NCBI RefSeq assembly: GCF_900156725.1
Contig: NZ_FTOI01000002.1
Location: 248,001 to 312,000, forward strand
Source of the DNA: Kaistella chaponensis
GTDB taxonomy: Bacteria > Bacteroidota > Bacteroidia > Flavobacteriales > Weeksellaceae
Reading direction: 5' to 3'
DNA: 64,000 bases
The notes beneath the pieces were generated by a model that saw nothing but the letters and a program-made list of their open reading frames with translations, did not search any database and was not told the DNA's origin. This document shows, piece by piece, positions 44,034 to 54,585 of the stretch (positions are counted from its first letter, which is position 1; every line of letters begins with the position of its first letter). The translations under genes and the position numbers were made by a program.

Positions 44034-45193
44034 TGAACAATTCTGCAACAACTAGAATGATCTCCAAGATCGCATTAGAATATAACGGAAACGACAAAGG
44101 AATGGCGAAACTTGCTGCAGTTAATTTTCTTTTGGGCAGCAATCCAGAAGATCAATTTCAGGAAATGAAAATTGTTGCAGACCGGAATTCCAAAGTTAAA
44201 AAATGGGCGTTAACTGGATACATTTCTCCACAGGAAGATATCGGCAAGTCGCTTTCCGACGAAGAATTGAAAGACATTGCGATAGAAGCATTAAAGAAAG
44301 TTGGCGTTACGGATCAAAATCAATTCCGCTTGGATATCCACAATAGTACAAAGCAAAAACACATTCATTTTGTGGTCAATAGAATGAATATTCATGGAAA
44401 ATGTACGGTAAAATCGCGTAAAATTGGTGAAAGATTCGGTGAAGCAGTCCGCCAAATTTGTCAGGAACGAAATCTGAAAACCGATGTAGAAATTGGAATT
44501 GAAAAGAAAGCAGAAATGCTGAAAAATCTTATTCAGAGTTTGAAGTGCTCCAATAATTTTGATGAATTAATTTCAGAAATGAGGAAAAGAGGCTTTTTAA
44601 CTGAACTTTCTAAAAATGAAAAAATTGGAATTTCGGGAATGCGAATCATTTTGGAGAGCGACATCAATCATCAAACCGAACGACAATACAAACCGGGGTA
44701 TAAACTTTCAGAAATAACATCAAGTCTCAAAATAGCGGAAATCAAAATTGTTTTTGATTTAAAAAATATCGTGAATCAGGAATTAAAAGCATCTTCAACT
44801 TTGAAAGAACTTCGGGATAATCTGTATCGGCAAGGATGGGCGATGAAAGTTCAATTTAAAAACGAATTCCGACCCAAACAAATTAATCAAGTTCAAGATA
44901 TCTGGATCAAAAGAGTTGCAACCACAACTACCAATCAGCAGAAAGATGGTTTCTTTTACAAGAAATACGAGGGATTTTCTCTTTCTGCAATTGGTGGCGA
45001 TTATCAGAATATTGAAAGACTATTAAATACTGCCGCACAATTGTCAAATCAATCTTCGATTTTTTCGGTCAGTAACAAGAATGAAAATCTAGTAGAAATT
45101 GCTTTGGAAACAGTTGAAGAAATCCTAAAACCAAATTACGTTTCACAAGCGGAAGACGAATGGTGGAAAAAGAAGAAAAAATTTAATCGATAA
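44033..45193 (+). CDS. mobA: MobA/relaxase (MOBP-like)
   Basis: 386 residues. The three-histidine metal site is DIHNSTKQKHIHFVVNRMN (His103, His110, His112). The nucleophilic tyrosine near the N-terminus is probably Tyr17 (in ALEYNGND). Relaxases nick oriT and lead the transferred strand. The gene is followed by a small membrane protein gene 12 bp later. No coupling protein gene is present, so transfer would depend on a helper conjugative element. Confidence 0.9.
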   Translation: MNNSATTRMISKIALEYNGNDKGMAKLAAVNFLLGSNPEDQFQEMKIVADRNSKVKKWALTGYISPQEDIGKSLSDEELKDIAIEALKKVGVTDQNQFRLDIHNSTKQKHIHFVVNRMNIHGKCTVKSRKIGERFGEAVRQICQERNLKTDVEIGIEKKAEMLKNLIQSLKCSNNFDELISEMRKRGFLTELSKNEKIGISGMRIILESDINHQTERQYKPGYKLSEITSSLKIAEIKIVFDLKNIVNQELKASSTLKELRDNLYRQGWAMKVQFKNEFRPKQINQVQDIWIKRVATTTTNQQKDGFFYKKYEGFSLSAIGGDYQNIERLLNTAAQLSNQSSIFSVSNKNENLVEIALETVEEILKPNYVSQAEDEWWKKKKKFNR

Positions 45194-45205
45194 AAAAATA
45201 TAAAA

Positions 45206-45856
45206 ATGGAAAGCAATAATCAAATTGAAGAATCTAAAACCGATGGATTCGAACTTTTAGAAAAAGTAATCAAATCAAACGAAGAGAATATAAAATCAAA
45301 TGAAGATAAAATTAAACTTTATGTGAAACTGAGATTTATGTTCGAAGATCATTTAAAGATGATGGGTCAGACTCAATTAGATTTTGAAGCGGTTGGCGAG
45401 ACATATCAAGATGCAATGAAATTTCATGAATTAGAATCTGTAAAAAGAACTGAATTCTTAAAAAATATTCCCACCAAAATCGAAGCGGTTCTTTCGCCAG
45501 AAACAGTAGAAGATTTTGAGAAGATAAATTCAAAAATGAAAGAAATGAAAATCATAACATGGTCCGGCTTGGGAACGATGATTTTAGGAATTTTGATTTT
45601 AGTTATTTCTATCAATTTTGCTACGAACTGGTATAAAGAAAGCATAAAAGCGAAAAGTGAACTTCGCCAAAATATTTTAAATGAAATTGCTGGTGAAGGG
45701 AAAAAAATATATGATGAAAATGAGGTGAAAGTTTTGACTGAAAATACTAAATTGATGCAGCTCTGGATTAAAAATAATCCTAAAAAGGCGGAAGATTTTT
45801 TGAGGTTTAAGGATGGGTATGAAGCGAAAATTATTACTGAGAGACAAAGTGAGTAA
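45206..45856 (+). CDS. Mobilization-associated membrane protein, unknown function
   Basis: 216 residues: charged helical N-terminus (EENIKSNEDKIKLYVKLRFMFEDHLKMM, probably coiled coil), one transmembrane helix (SGLGTMILGILILVISINFA, about 116-135) and a charged C-terminus. It sits right after the relaxase and is probably in the same transcript; similar proteins accompany relaxases in other Bacteroidota mobilizable elements, but I cannot name a family. Confidence 0.65.
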   Translation: MESNNQIEESKTDGFELLEKVIKSNEENIKSNEDKIKLYVKLRFMFEDHLKMMGQTQLDFEAVGETYQDAMKFHELESVKRTEFLKNIPTKIEAVLSPETVEDFEKINSKMKEMKIITWSGLGTMILGILILVISINFATNWYKESIKAKSELRQNILNEIAGEGKKIYDENEVKVLTENTKLMQLWIKNNPKKAEDFLRFKDGYEAKIITERQSE

Positions 45857-45877
45857 ATTTTAATTTTTAATGTTCGA

Positions 45878-45912
45878 GATGTCCAGTTTTTTAATTAAAA
45901 AACTGGATATCT
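45878..45912. terminator. Hairpin after the mobilization operon
   Basis: A 24-bp perfect palindrome centred near 45895 (CCAGTTTTTT arms, central AATT), extended to GATGTCCAG/CTGGATATC with one mismatch. It closes the mobilization transcript. Confidence 0.6.
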
Positions 45913-46329
45913 TCTTAGTGATTAATATTATTAAATTTTTAAAACTACCTATTTTAAAGGATAATTAATAGTTTTATTATCAAATGAACGTTTTCCATAT
46001 AAGAGAATTATTATAGATAGGTGGTTTTAAATTTTCAGACATATATTGAAAATCAATCTACAAAAAAATGATAGTTAAGTGGGTGGTCAACTAGGTAGTC
46101 AAGTTGGTGGTCAAGTAATAGGATTAGCTAAAGCTTAATATCAAGTATTTCTGTTAATAGTTGCTAATTTAAAGTTTAGATTCAAGTAAAAAATAGGAAA
46201 TGTTTAGATAAATCCAAAATGATTTATAGTAAAAACCTTATGCTTTAATTTTAAAAACAAAGGTTTTGGTAATTAGTAAGTTCATTCTTAAATCAAATTA
46301 TTTAATTTTGTTTATCCAATATCAGCAAT
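45913..46329. other. 417-bp intergenic region with gene remnant
   Basis: Between the mobilization genes and the defence cargo. Apart from the GGQ remnant (46079-46138) and AT-rich sequence, no gene or clear promoter is seen. Confidence 0.5.
46079..46138 (+). pseudogene. Remnant with 12-bp tandem repeats encoding GGQ units
   Basis: Three 12-bp units (46082-46117, consensus GGTgGTCAAgTa) translate, between two stops, as VGGQLGSQVGGQVIGLAKA. GGQ repeats are a hallmark of the C-terminal region of AlbA_2/AAA_4-type ATP-binding proteins common in Bacteroidota genomes, so this is probably a decayed end of such a gene. Confidence 0.4.
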
Positions 46330-47076
46330 ATGAAAATACAAATAATCAGCGATTTACATCAAGAATTCGGTTGAAGTGAGCAGTCTTTTGATAATGCAGG
46401 TATAGTTATTTTGGCAGGAGATGTTAATGTTGGGACAAAAGGGATTGATTGGATAAAGGAAAAAATTCCAAATAAAACTATAATTTATGTTTTAGGAAAT
46501 CATGAATATTACAAAGGATCTTATCCAAAAACTTTAAATAAAATTAAAGCAGCAACGGAAGGATCAAATATTCATGTTTTGGAAAATTCTTATATTGATA
46601 TTGAAAATGTTAGATTTCATGGATGTACTTTGTGGACAGACTTTTCTATCTTCGGAAACCCAGTGGAATACGGAATGATTTGTCAGCCAAGAATGAACGA
46701 TTATAAAATGATAAAACGTGATCCTTCATATTATAAGATGCGTACAATTGATATTTTTAAAATCCATCAAATTTCTATAAAATGGCTACAAGAAAGTTTG
46801 GAAAACTCTACACAACCAATAAATATCGTTGTAACGCACCATGCACCAAGTTTAAAATCAGTAGCTGAAGAATTTAAAACTGATCCACTTACTTCTGCTT
46901 ATGCATCAAATTTAGAAGATTTTATCTTACAATATTGCCCTGATTATTGGATTCATGGGCATATTCATACTCCCTCAAATTACACAATAGGCAAAACCGA
47001 AATTATTTGTAATCCACATGGTTACATTGATGAACCTTATAATGGATATAATAAAGATCTGATTATTGATATTTAA
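46330..47076 (+). pseudogene. Metallophosphoesterase gene interrupted by in-frame TGA
   Basis: The frame starts at ATG 46330 with MKIQIISDLHQEFG, the first metal motif of calcineurin-like phosphoesterases (Asp8, His10), but codon 15 is TGA (46372-46374), probably replacing TGG. The frame continues without further stops to 47076: AGDVNV (second Asp), LGNHEYYKG (Asn-His-Glu), VTHHAPS and HGHIHTP (distal histidines). A protein started at 46411 would keep 221 residues but lose the first metal ligands. Product was probably a cytosolic phosphodiesterase of unknown substrate. A recent nonsense mutation is the simplest explanation. Confidence 0.75.
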
Positions 47077-47084
47077 TGGTATGA

Positions 47085-47465
47085 CTATTCAAAATAAGGC
47101 TTCATTTTATTTTGTAATAACTCAATTAATTCCTTTTGATAGTATTTATATAAATCTGGAATATTCAAAACGATGATCTCTTTCTTCAGTTGGCCTTTTA
47201 AAGAATCATTAATTATTTTTTTGTGTCTATTTTCCATTACGAAAACTAAATCGGCTTGTTGCAAAAGTTCTAATGTTAAAGGATTTGTTCCTTCTTTTTC
47301 GCAAATTTTTAGATTAGTTCCGGCAGACGTAAAGCTATAATCAGGGTATGTCACACTGAAATAATCTTCTGCAGTTTTAGATCGCTGTTTATTAGCAGAG
47401 CACACGAATAAAATATTTTTAGAAGGACTATTCAAGTTATAGATGATTTTAACTCGAAAATACAA
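47085..47465 (-). CDS. Low-molecular-weight protein-tyrosine phosphatase-like protein
   Basis: 126 residues. The P-loop is CSANKQRS (CX5R, Cys at about residue 22), preceded by NILFV, with TSAGT and, near 70-76, ADLVFVMENRH as in LMW-PTPs. The usual C-terminal DP acid region appears as IPDLYKYY. The N-terminus (MYFRVKIIYNLNSPSK) is an extension compared with typical starts at the NILFV strand. It is convergent with the metallophosphoesterase pseudogene and divergent from hsdM, inside defence cargo where related phosphatases are often seen. Confidence 0.75.
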   Translation of the reverse strand: MYFRVKIIYNLNSPSKNILFVCSANKQRSKTAEDYFSVTYPDYSFTSAGTNLKICEKEGTNPLTLELLQQADLVFVMENRHKKIINDSLKGQLKKEIIVLNIPDLYKYYQKELIELLQNKMKPYFE

Positions 47466-47574
47466 AATAAAGGGAATGGAAACTATTTATTTTTGCTGAT
47501 TTTACGGTTTGTCGTTTCGTTCTTTCTTAACGTTTTCTTATATTTAACAGTTTTAATAATTATAAAAGGAATTA

Positions 47575-49128
47575 ATGACCAGAGAACAGGAACGCGACGA
47601 GTTACACCGGGCGATATGGCAGATCGCCAATGATTTAAGAGGAAGTGTAGATGGATGGGATTTTAAATCTTACGTGTTGGGAATTTTGTTCTACCGATTT
47701 ATTTCAGAGAATTTAAGGTCACACATCAACAAAGCGGAATGGGAAACAGGAAATGCTGATTTTGATTATGCAAAAATTTCTGATGACGAAGCAGAATTCG
47801 GTCGGAAAGATACAGTGAATGAAAAAGGATTTTACATTCTGCCATCAGAGCTTTTTATCAATGTACAAATCAATGCGGAGAAGAATTCAAATTTGAATGT
47901 AGATCTGCACCGTATTTTTAAAGATATCGAATCTTCTGCCAATGGATCTGATAGTGAAGACGACTTGAAAGGTTTGTTTGATGATGTTGATGTAAACAGT
48001 AACAAACTAGGAGGAACAGTTGAACAGCGAAATGCACGTTTGGGAAAAATTCTCAAAGCCATTGCGGGTCTTAAATTAGGCGAATATCAAGATAATGCGA
48101 TTGATGCTTTTGGTGATGCCTACGAATATCTGATGAGTATGTATGCAAGTACTGCAGGTAAATCTGGAGGTGAATTTTTTACCCCTCAGGAAGTTTCTGA
48201 ATTATTAGCAGAAATTACCGTTGTCGGAAAAACTTCGGTGAACAAGGTGTACGATCCTGCTTGTGGATCAGGTTCTTTACTACTGAAATTTGCCAAAGTT
48301 CTCGGAAAAGAAAATGTAAGACAAGGTTTCTACGGTCAAGAGGTAAATATCACCACTTATAACCTGTGCCGGATCAATATGTTTTTGCACGATATTAATT
48401 TTGAAAAATTCAATATTGGGCATGGTGATACTTTGATGGATCCGATGCATTGGGACGACGAACCTTTTGATGCCATTGTTTCCAATCCTCCGTATTCGAT
48501 TAAATGGGATGGCGATGCAAATCCCTTACTGATTAATGATCCACGGTTTTCACCTGCGGGAGTTTTAGCACCGAAATCTAAAGCTGATTTGGCGTTTACT
48601 ATGCATATGCTTTCTTGGTTGGCAACTTCTGGGACAGCAGCTATTGTAGAGTTTCCTGGCGTTTTGTATCGTGGTGGTGCAGAGCAAAAAATTCGTAAAT
48701 ATTTGATAGATAATAATTATGTAGATGCCGTAATTCAACTGCCGCCCGATTTGTTTTTTGGGACTACCATTGCTACTTGTATCATTGTTTTAAAGAAAAG
48801 CAAAAAAGATAATGCCACTTTATTTATTGATGCTTCGGCGGAATTTGTAAGAGGTGGAAATAAAAATAAACTCTCTGATACCAATCGAAAAAAGATTTTA
48901 AATGCTTTTATAGACCGACTAGATACCGATCATTTTGCCAAGTTAGTCCAGAATTCGGAAATTGAGACCAATGATTACAACATTGCCGTAAGCAGTTATG
49001 TGGAGCAAGAAAACACAACTGTAGCTACAAACATTATAGAACTGAACCAACGCATCAGCCAAATTGTATCCAAGCAAAACGAACTGCGAACCGCCATTGA
49101 TGCTATTGTAAACGATTTAGAAAATTAA
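47575..49128 (+). CDS. hsdM: Type I restriction-modification methyltransferase subunit
   Basis: 517 residues. N-terminal HsdM domain (REQERDELHRAIWQIANDLRG, to about 160), then the adenine-N6 methyltransferase core with SAM motif DPACGSGS (227-234) and catalytic NPPYSIKW (304-311). It methylates adenine as part of the M2S complex. First gene of the operon hsdM-rhuM-hsdS-hsdR; 14 bp to the RhuM gene. Confidence 0.95.
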   Translation: MTREQERDELHRAIWQIANDLRGSVDGWDFKSYVLGILFYRFISENLRSHINKAEWETGNADFDYAKISDDEAEFGRKDTVNEKGFYILPSELFINVQINAEKNSNLNVDLHRIFKDIESSANGSDSEDDLKGLFDDVDVNSNKLGGTVEQRNARLGKILKAIAGLKLGEYQDNAIDAFGDAYEYLMSMYASTAGKSGGEFFTPQEVSELLAEITVVGKTSVNKVYDPACGSGSLLLKFAKVLGKENVRQGFYGQEVNITTYNLCRINMFLHDINFEKFNIGHGDTLMDPMHWDDEPFDAIVSNPPYSIKWDGDANPLLINDPRFSPAGVLAPKSKADLAFTMHMLSWLATSGTAAIVEFPGVLYRGGAEQKIRKYLIDNNYVDAVIQLPPDLFFGTTIATCIIVLKKSKKDNATLFIDASAEFVRGGNKNKLSDTNRKKILNAFIDRLDTDHFAKLVQNSEIETNDYNIAVSSYVEQENTTVATNIIELNQRISQIVSKQNELRTAIDAIVNDLEN

Positions 49129-49142
49129 TAAAAGCTGAGGAT

Positions 49143-50165
49143 ATGAATAAGGAATTACAGTTTTTAATTTACAATACCCCGCAGTTCAATAATAAAATAA
49201 ATGTAGTTGTAAAAGACGAAACCATTTGGCTTACACAGAAAGCCATGGCAGAGCTATTCGATGTACAACGTCCTGCAATTACAAAGCATTTATTAAAGAT
49301 TTTCGCAGAGGGTGAGCTTGATGAAAAACTGGTTAGTTCCATTTTGGAACTAACCACTCAACACGGTGCTATAGCTGATAAAACACAAACCAAAGAAACT
49401 AAATTTTACAATCTTGATGCCATTATTTCAGTTGGCTATCGGGTAAATTCTACAAAAGCTACACAGTTTCGCATTTGGGCAACCAATACACTGAAAGAGT
49501 TTATCACCAAAGGTTTTGTGATAGATGATGAACGGTTGAAACAAGGCAAAACAGCATTTGGGAAAGATTATTTCCGTGAATTGTTGGATAGAGTACGTTC
49601 CATTCGTGCTAGTGAACGTAGAATTTATCAACAGATCACCGATATCTTTTCTGAATGCAGTATAGACTATAATCCCAAAGCAGATATTACCAAGAACTTT
49701 TATGCAATGGTACAAAACAAGTTTCATTACGCTATTACAGGACATACCGCTGCAGAAATAATTTACAAAAAAGCAGATGCTAAAAAAGATAGCATGGGTT
49801 TAACAACATGGAAAAATGCACCCGATGGCCGTATATTAAAATTGGATACAGCCGTAGCTAAAAATTATTTGCCAGAAAAAGAGATCAAACAACTGGAGCG
49901 AACGGTTACATCCTACTTTGATTATATAGAAAATCTCATTGAACGTGAAAATACTTTTACAATGGAAGGTCTGGCAAAAAGTGTAGATAAATTTTTAAAC
50001 TTTAATGAGTTTAAAATTTTAGAAGGCAAAGGAACTAGGTCTCATAAACAAGCGATTGCCAAAGCAGAAAAGGAATATGTGCAGTTTAATAAAACACAAA
50101 AGATAGATTCTGATTTTGACAAAGAAATAAAAAAACTACAACAAAAAGGAGGAAAAGATGAGTAA
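49143..50165 (+). CDS. RhuM family protein within the hsd operon
   Basis: 340 residues of the virulence-RhuM family: [35 protein letters not shown] (helix-turn-helix-like N-terminus), [48 protein letters not shown], and a helical C-terminal half. RhuM proteins are very often found between hsdM and hsdS; their role is unresolved, with DNA binding or operon regulation most likely. It overlaps hsdS by 8 bp, so is translated with it. A second RhuM-type N-terminus, fused to a Fic domain, is at 58532. Confidence 0.85.
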   Translation: MNKELQFLIYNTPQFNNKINVVVKDETIWLTQKAMAELFDVQRPAITKHLLKIFAEGELDEKLVSSILELTTQHGAIADKTQTKETKFYNLDAIISVGYRVNSTKATQFRIWATNTLKEFITKGFVIDDERLKQGKTAFGKDYFRELLDRVRSIRASERRIYQQITDIFSECSIDYNPKADITKNFYAMVQNKFHYAITGHTAAEIIYKKADAKKDSMGLTTWKNAPDGRILKLDTAVAKNYLPEKEIKQLERTVTSYFDYIENLIERENTFTMEGLAKSVDKFLNFNEFKILEGKGTRSHKQAIAKAEKEYVQFNKTQKIDSDFDKEIKKLQQKGGKDE

Positions 50166-51342
50166 GATTGATGAATTGATAGCGCAGTATTGTCCTGATG
50201 GGGTAGAGTATAAAAACATTAATGAATTAGGATTTTTATATGGTGGTTTAAGTGGAAAAAGTAAAACAGACTTTGATAAAGGCAACGCAAAGTATATAAC
50301 TTATAAAAATATTTATTCTAACATTTCAGTGGATGTAAAAGAAGAGAATTTTGTTTCAATTTCTGAAAATGAAAGGCAAAATAAAATTGAAGTTGGAGAT
50401 GTGCTTTTTACTGGTTCATCTGAAAATATGGAAGAATGCGGTATGTCTTCTGAATTAACAGAATTAACGAATGAAGATTTATATTTGAATAGTTTCAGTT
50501 TTGGATTTAGAATAGAAGATACATCTTTATTTATTTCAGGATTTCTAAAATATCTATTTAGAGATTCAAAAATTCGAGAACAAATTAATAGAACAGCAAG
50601 TGGTGTTACACGATTTAATGTTTCTAAAAAAAGATTCGAGAAAATTCAAATCCCAATTCCACCACTACCGATCCAAGAAGAAATTGTAAAAATTCTTGAC
50701 AAATTTACCGAGCTCGAGGCGGAGCTCGAGGCGGAGCTCGAGGCGCGTACGCGCCAATATGAGTTTTACCGAAACCAATTGCTTGCATTTGAAGGTAAAG
50801 GGGTAAAGTGGAAAACGTTGGGAGAAGTTGGTAAAATTAAACGTGGCGTTGCATTTACAAAAAAACAATCAATTTTTGGAAATTATCCAGTTGTTGCAAA
50901 TGCTCCTGTTCCTATTAGTTTTCACAATGTAGCAAATAGAAGTGGAGAATGTGTTGTCATTGCAAGATCAGGTGCAAATGCTGGATTAGTAAGTTATTGG
51001 AATGAGGAATTCTTTCTTACTGATGCCTTTAGTATCCATCCTGATAATGAACTATTAAATACCAAATTTCTTTATTATTTCTTGAAAAATTTACAGAGAG
51101 AAATTCATTTAATGAAAAAAGGCTTTGGAGTTCCACATGTTAGAGCTTCAGATTTTGAAATATATTATGTTCCAATTCCACCATTAGCAGAACAAGAACG
51201 AATCGTCGACATACTTGACAAATTTGATGCTTTGGTGAATGATATTTCGGTGGGTTTACCGGCAGAAATAAAAGCCAGAAGACAGCAATATGAGTATTAC
51301 CGTGGCACATTATTAAGCTTTAAAGAAGTACAGAAAAATTAA
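50158..51342 (+). CDS. hsdS: Type I restriction-modification specificity subunit
   Basis: 394 residues, two target-recognition domains each followed by a conserved region: [25 protein letters not shown] (about 161-185) and [24 protein letters not shown] (about 341-364). Between the first conserved region and TRD2 lies an ELEA x3 linker from three exact 12-bp tandem copies (50710-50745), like the TAEL repeats of EcoR124I/EcoR124II, whose number sets the spacer of the bipartite recognition sequence. The first TRD is somewhat short. The subunit determines target sequence for both methylation and cleavage. Confidence 0.92.
   Translation: MSKIDELIAQYCPDGVEYKNINELGFLYGGLSGKSKTDFDKGNAKYITYKNIYSNISVDVKEENFVSISENERQNKIEVGDVLFTGSSENMEECGMSSELTELTNEDLYLNSFSFGFRIEDTSLFISGFLKYLFRDSKIREQINRTASGVTRFNVSKKRFEKIQIPIPPLPIQEEIVKILDKFTELEAELEAELEARTRQYEFYRNQLLAFEGKGVKWKTLGEVGKIKRGVAFTKKQSIFGNYPVVANAPVPISFHNVANRSGECVVIARSGANAGLVSYWNEEFFLTDAFSIHPDNELLNTKFLYYFLKNLQREIHLMKKGFGVPHVRASDFEIYYVPIPPLAEQERIVDILDKFDALVNDISVGLPAEIKARRQQYEYYRGTLLSFKEVQKN
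50710..50745 (+). repeat. Three perfect 12-bp tandem repeats in hsdS
   Basis: GAGCTCGAGGCG x3, in frame, encoding ELEA x3. It is conspicuously GC-rich for this genome. Slippage would change the linker in four-residue steps. Confidence 0.9.
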
Positions 51343-51432
51343 TACAAAATAGAAATGCAAAACTCTCAACACTGCTGAGAGATTTAAACTTCAATATAAA
51401 ACTACTGAACCAAACGAAAATTAGCCAAAACC

Positions 51433-54400
51433 ATGAGCTACAATATCATTTCTGAAAATCCCGAAAGCACTGTTGTAGCTGAATACAAATCGGAATACAA
51501 ACGTGAAAAATCTTATCAGTCTGAAGATGAACTGGAGAAAGCTTTTATAAAATTATTAGAACAACAAGCGTACTCCTATTTGCCAATTACTACCGATAAA
51601 GATTTGGTAGATAATCTGCGCTTGCAACTGGAGAAACTGAATGATTATCAATTCACAGAGAAAGAATGGAAATCTTTTTTTGAAAGTAAAATAGCCAATC
51701 CAAATAGTAATATTGAGGAGAAAACCCGTTTGATTCAGGAAGATTATATCCAGGCATTAGATTGTGAAGATGGTTCGTTGCGCAATATTTATTTGATTGA
51801 TAAGAAGAATATTCATAACAATCAATTGCAAGTCATCAATCAATATGAAACAGATGAAGGAAAACGAGCCAATCGTTACGATGTTACGGTATTGGTCAAC
51901 GGATTACCAATGGTTCATATCGAGCTCAAAAAACGTGGCGTAAGTTTACAAGAAGCTTTTAATCAAATCGATCGTTACACTAGAGAATCATTTTGGGCAG
52001 GAAGTGGTTTGTATGAATATATCCAGTTATTTATTATTTCTAATGGGACTTTAACCAAGTATTATAGTAATACGACCCGTTACACCCACATCAAAGAAAA
52101 GGAAAAGCAGGGCAGCAAGAAATCGAAGACCAGTAACAGTTATGAGTTTACGTCATGGTGGGCAGATGGAAGCAATAAACCGATTTTAGATTTAATGGAT
52201 TTCGGTAAGACGTTTTTTGCCAAACATTCGATCTTACAAATATTGACCAAATATTGTGTCTTTACTTCAGATAAACTTTTGTTGGTGATGCGACCTTACC
52301 AAATTGTTGCGACGGAAAGAATTTTAGCAAAAATCAATACTTCAAACAATTATAAAAGATTTGGAAGTATCGATGCCGGAGGTTTTGTTTGGCATACAAC
52401 GGGAAGCGGTAAAACTTTAACATCTTTCAAAACGGCACAATTAGCGAGCAAACTTGATTTTATTGAAAAAGTCATCTTCGTGGTTGATCGAAAAGATCTG
52501 GATTACCAAACGATGAAGGAGTATGATAAATTTGAAAAAGGAGCTGCTAACAGCAATACCAATACAGCGGTATTGAAAAAGCAACTGGACGATCCCAACG
52601 CGAAAATTATCATCACGACGATTCAGAAACTATCAATTTTAATTAAAAAACAAAAAAGTCATTCCGCATACGGAAAACCAATTGTTTTCATTTTTGACGA
52701 ATGCCACCGTTCACAGTTTGGCGACATGCATGAAGCAATTACGAAAACATTTAAAAAATACTTTCTTTTCGGTTTTACTGGTACGCCAATTTTTGCAAAA
52801 AATTCCAGTAGTGGCGGCAAGGCGCATTTAAAAACCACCGTTCAAGCTTTTGGCTGTTATGTGCATGGTGATCCAAACAATTGTCCACAAGAAAACCATC
52901 AATCTGCTATCCATACTTACACGGTTGTAGATGCAATAGCCGATAAAAATGTTCTGCCTTTCCGTGTTGATTACATTCGCACGATGAAAGAAAAGGACGA
53001 TATCACAGAACAACAGGTACGAGGTATCGACAGAGAGAAAGCTTTACTTTCCCCAGTTCGTTTAACGAATACCGTTGAATATATTTTAAAACATTTTGAC
53101 CAAAAGACCAGTAGAAATACGAAACCTTATTACATGACGACTTTAGCCAATGTACATGAAGTAGCATCGGCAAGAGATCGCAATAAGATTGAAGAGATTA
53201 AGGAAAAGATAAGGCGAAATGGTTTCAATTCCATATTCGCAGTATCCTCCATTGCAGCTGCAAAACTATATTATCAGGAATTTAAACGCCAACAAAAAGA
53301 GTTGCCTGAACTTCGGAAACTAAAAATTGCCACCATTTTTAGTTTTGGTCAAAATGATGCTGAAGAAGATGGAGTAGAAGATGAAAATTCAGAATCTACG
53401 GACGGATTAAGTGCAAGCGATAGAGATTTTCTAGATAATGCGATACGTGATTATAATGTAGATTTTAAAACGACTTATGATACTTCGCCGGACAAATTTC
53501 AGAATTATTATAAAGATGTTTCCTTACGAATGAAAAACCGGGAGATTGATCTTTTAATTGTGGTGAATATGTTTTTAACAGGTTTTGATGCAACCACTTT
53601 GAATACGCTTTGGGTAGATAAAAACTTGAGAATGCATGGTTTATTACAAGCGTTCTCTAGAACCAACCGTATTTTAAATTCGATTAAAACTTTTGGTAAT
53701 ATTATCTGTTTCCGAAATCTGGAGGAAGCAACCAATCAAAGTTTAGCACTCTTTGGAAATAAGGAAGCCGGAGGTATCGTACTCTTAAAAACATTCGACG
53801 AATATTACTATGGTTACAATGATGGCAAAAAAGAATTCGCAGGTTATTTTGAACTTGTAAATGAGTTGCTGGAAAAATTTCCAATTGGTATTGCTATTAT
53901 CGGAGAAGAAGCCAAAAAAGAATTTATCCGTTTATACGGAGCCATCTTAAAACTATTGAATATCCTGAAATCTTTTGATGAATTTGAAGGAAATGAAATT
54001 TTGAGTGATAGAGATTTTCAAGATTATCACAGTATGTACATTGAATTGTACAACGAGTTCAGAACACAAGGTGGCGGAGATCGAGAGAATGTAAACGACG
54101 ACATCGTGTTTGAAATGGAACTTATCAAACAGGTTGAAATTAATATCGATTATATCTTAATGTTGATCCGCAAATACCATGAGAGTCATTTGAAAGACAA
54201 AGAAATGGTGGTGAACATCAGCAAAGCAATTGATTCCAGTATTGATTTAAGAAATAAAAAAGAACTAATTGAAAAGTTTGTAGCTTCCTTAACTCCATCC
54301 TCTAACGTTGATGATGAATGGATAAATTATGTTGACGAAGAAAAGAAAGCGGAATTAAATCGAATCATTTCTGACGAAAATCTGAAAGAAGAAGAAACAA

Positions 54401-54585
54401 AAACGTTCATTAATAATTCTTTTAAAAACGGTGAAATTCAAGCTGTAGGAACCGCCTTTGCCAAGATTTTACCGCCAGTATCCAGATTTTCGCCTACCGG
54501 AGATTTGACGAAGAAAAAGGAAACTGTTTTGGAAAAGTTGAAGGTTTATTTTGATCGGTTTTTTGATATAAGTGGTGAGAAATAA
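51433..54585 (+). CDS. hsdR: Type I restriction-modification endonuclease subunit
   Basis: 1050 residues. N-terminal PD-(D/E)xK nuclease region with VTVLVNGLPMVHIELKKRG (about 151-169); SF2 translocase motifs WHTTGSGKT (about 315-323), DECHRSQF (near 432), FGFTGTP and GFDATTLNTLWVDKNLRMHGLLQAFSRTNR (motif VI region near 720-745). It cuts unmethylated DNA after ATP-driven translocation. The gene is 90 bp after hsdS and is the last of the hsd set. Confidence 0.95.
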   Translation: MSYNIISENPESTVVAEYKSEYKREKSYQSEDELEKAFIKLLEQQAYSYLPITTDKDLVDNLRLQLEKLNDYQFTEKEWKSFFESKIANPNSNIEEKTRLIQEDYIQALDCEDGSLRNIYLIDKKNIHNNQLQVINQYETDEGKRANRYDVTVLVNGLPMVHIELKKRGVSLQEAFNQIDRYTRESFWAGSGLYEYIQLFIISNGTLTKYYSNTTRYTHIKEKEKQGSKKSKTSNSYEFTSWWADGSNKPILDLMDFGKTFFAKHSILQILTKYCVFTSDKLLLVMRPYQIVATERILAKINTSNNYKRFGSIDAGGFVWHTTGSGKTLTSFKTAQLASKLDFIEKVIFVVDRKDLDYQTMKEYDKFEKGAANSNTNTAVLKKQLDDPNAKIIITTIQKLSILIKKQKSHSAYGKPIVFIFDECHRSQFGDMHEAITKTFKKYFLFGFTGTPIFAKNSSSGGKAHLKTTVQAFGCYVHGDPNNCPQENHQSAIHTYTVVDAIADKNVLPFRVDYIRTMKEKDDITEQQVRGIDREKALLSPVRLTNTVEYILKHFDQKTSRNTKPYYMTTLANVHEVASARDRNKIEEIKEKIRRNGFNSIFAVSSIAAAKLYYQEFKRQQKELPELRKLKIATIFSFGQNDAEEDGVEDENSESTDGLSASDRDFLDNAIRDYNVDFKTTYDTSPDKFQNYYKDVSLRMKNREIDLLIVVNMFLTGFDATTLNTLWVDKNLRMHGLLQAFSRTNRILNSIKTFGNIICFRNLEEATNQSLALFGNKEAGGIVLLKTFDEYYYGYNDGKKEFAGYFELVNELLEKFPIGIAIIGEEAKKEFIRLYGAILKLLNILKSFDEFEGNEILSDRDFQDYHSMYIELYNEFRTQGGGDRENVNDDIVFEMELIKQVEINIDYILMLIRKYHESHLKDKEMVVNISKAIDSSIDLRNKKELIEKFVASLTPSSNVDDEWINYVDEEKKAELNRIISDENLKEEETKTFINNSFKNGEIQAVGTAFAKILPPVSRFSPTGDLTKKKETVLEKLKVYFDRFFDISGEK

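Noticed and set aside
46411..47076. Intact metallophosphoesterase starting at 46411
   Set aside because: This start omits the first metal-binding motif, which is present in frame upstream of the TGA, so the gene is treated as interrupted.
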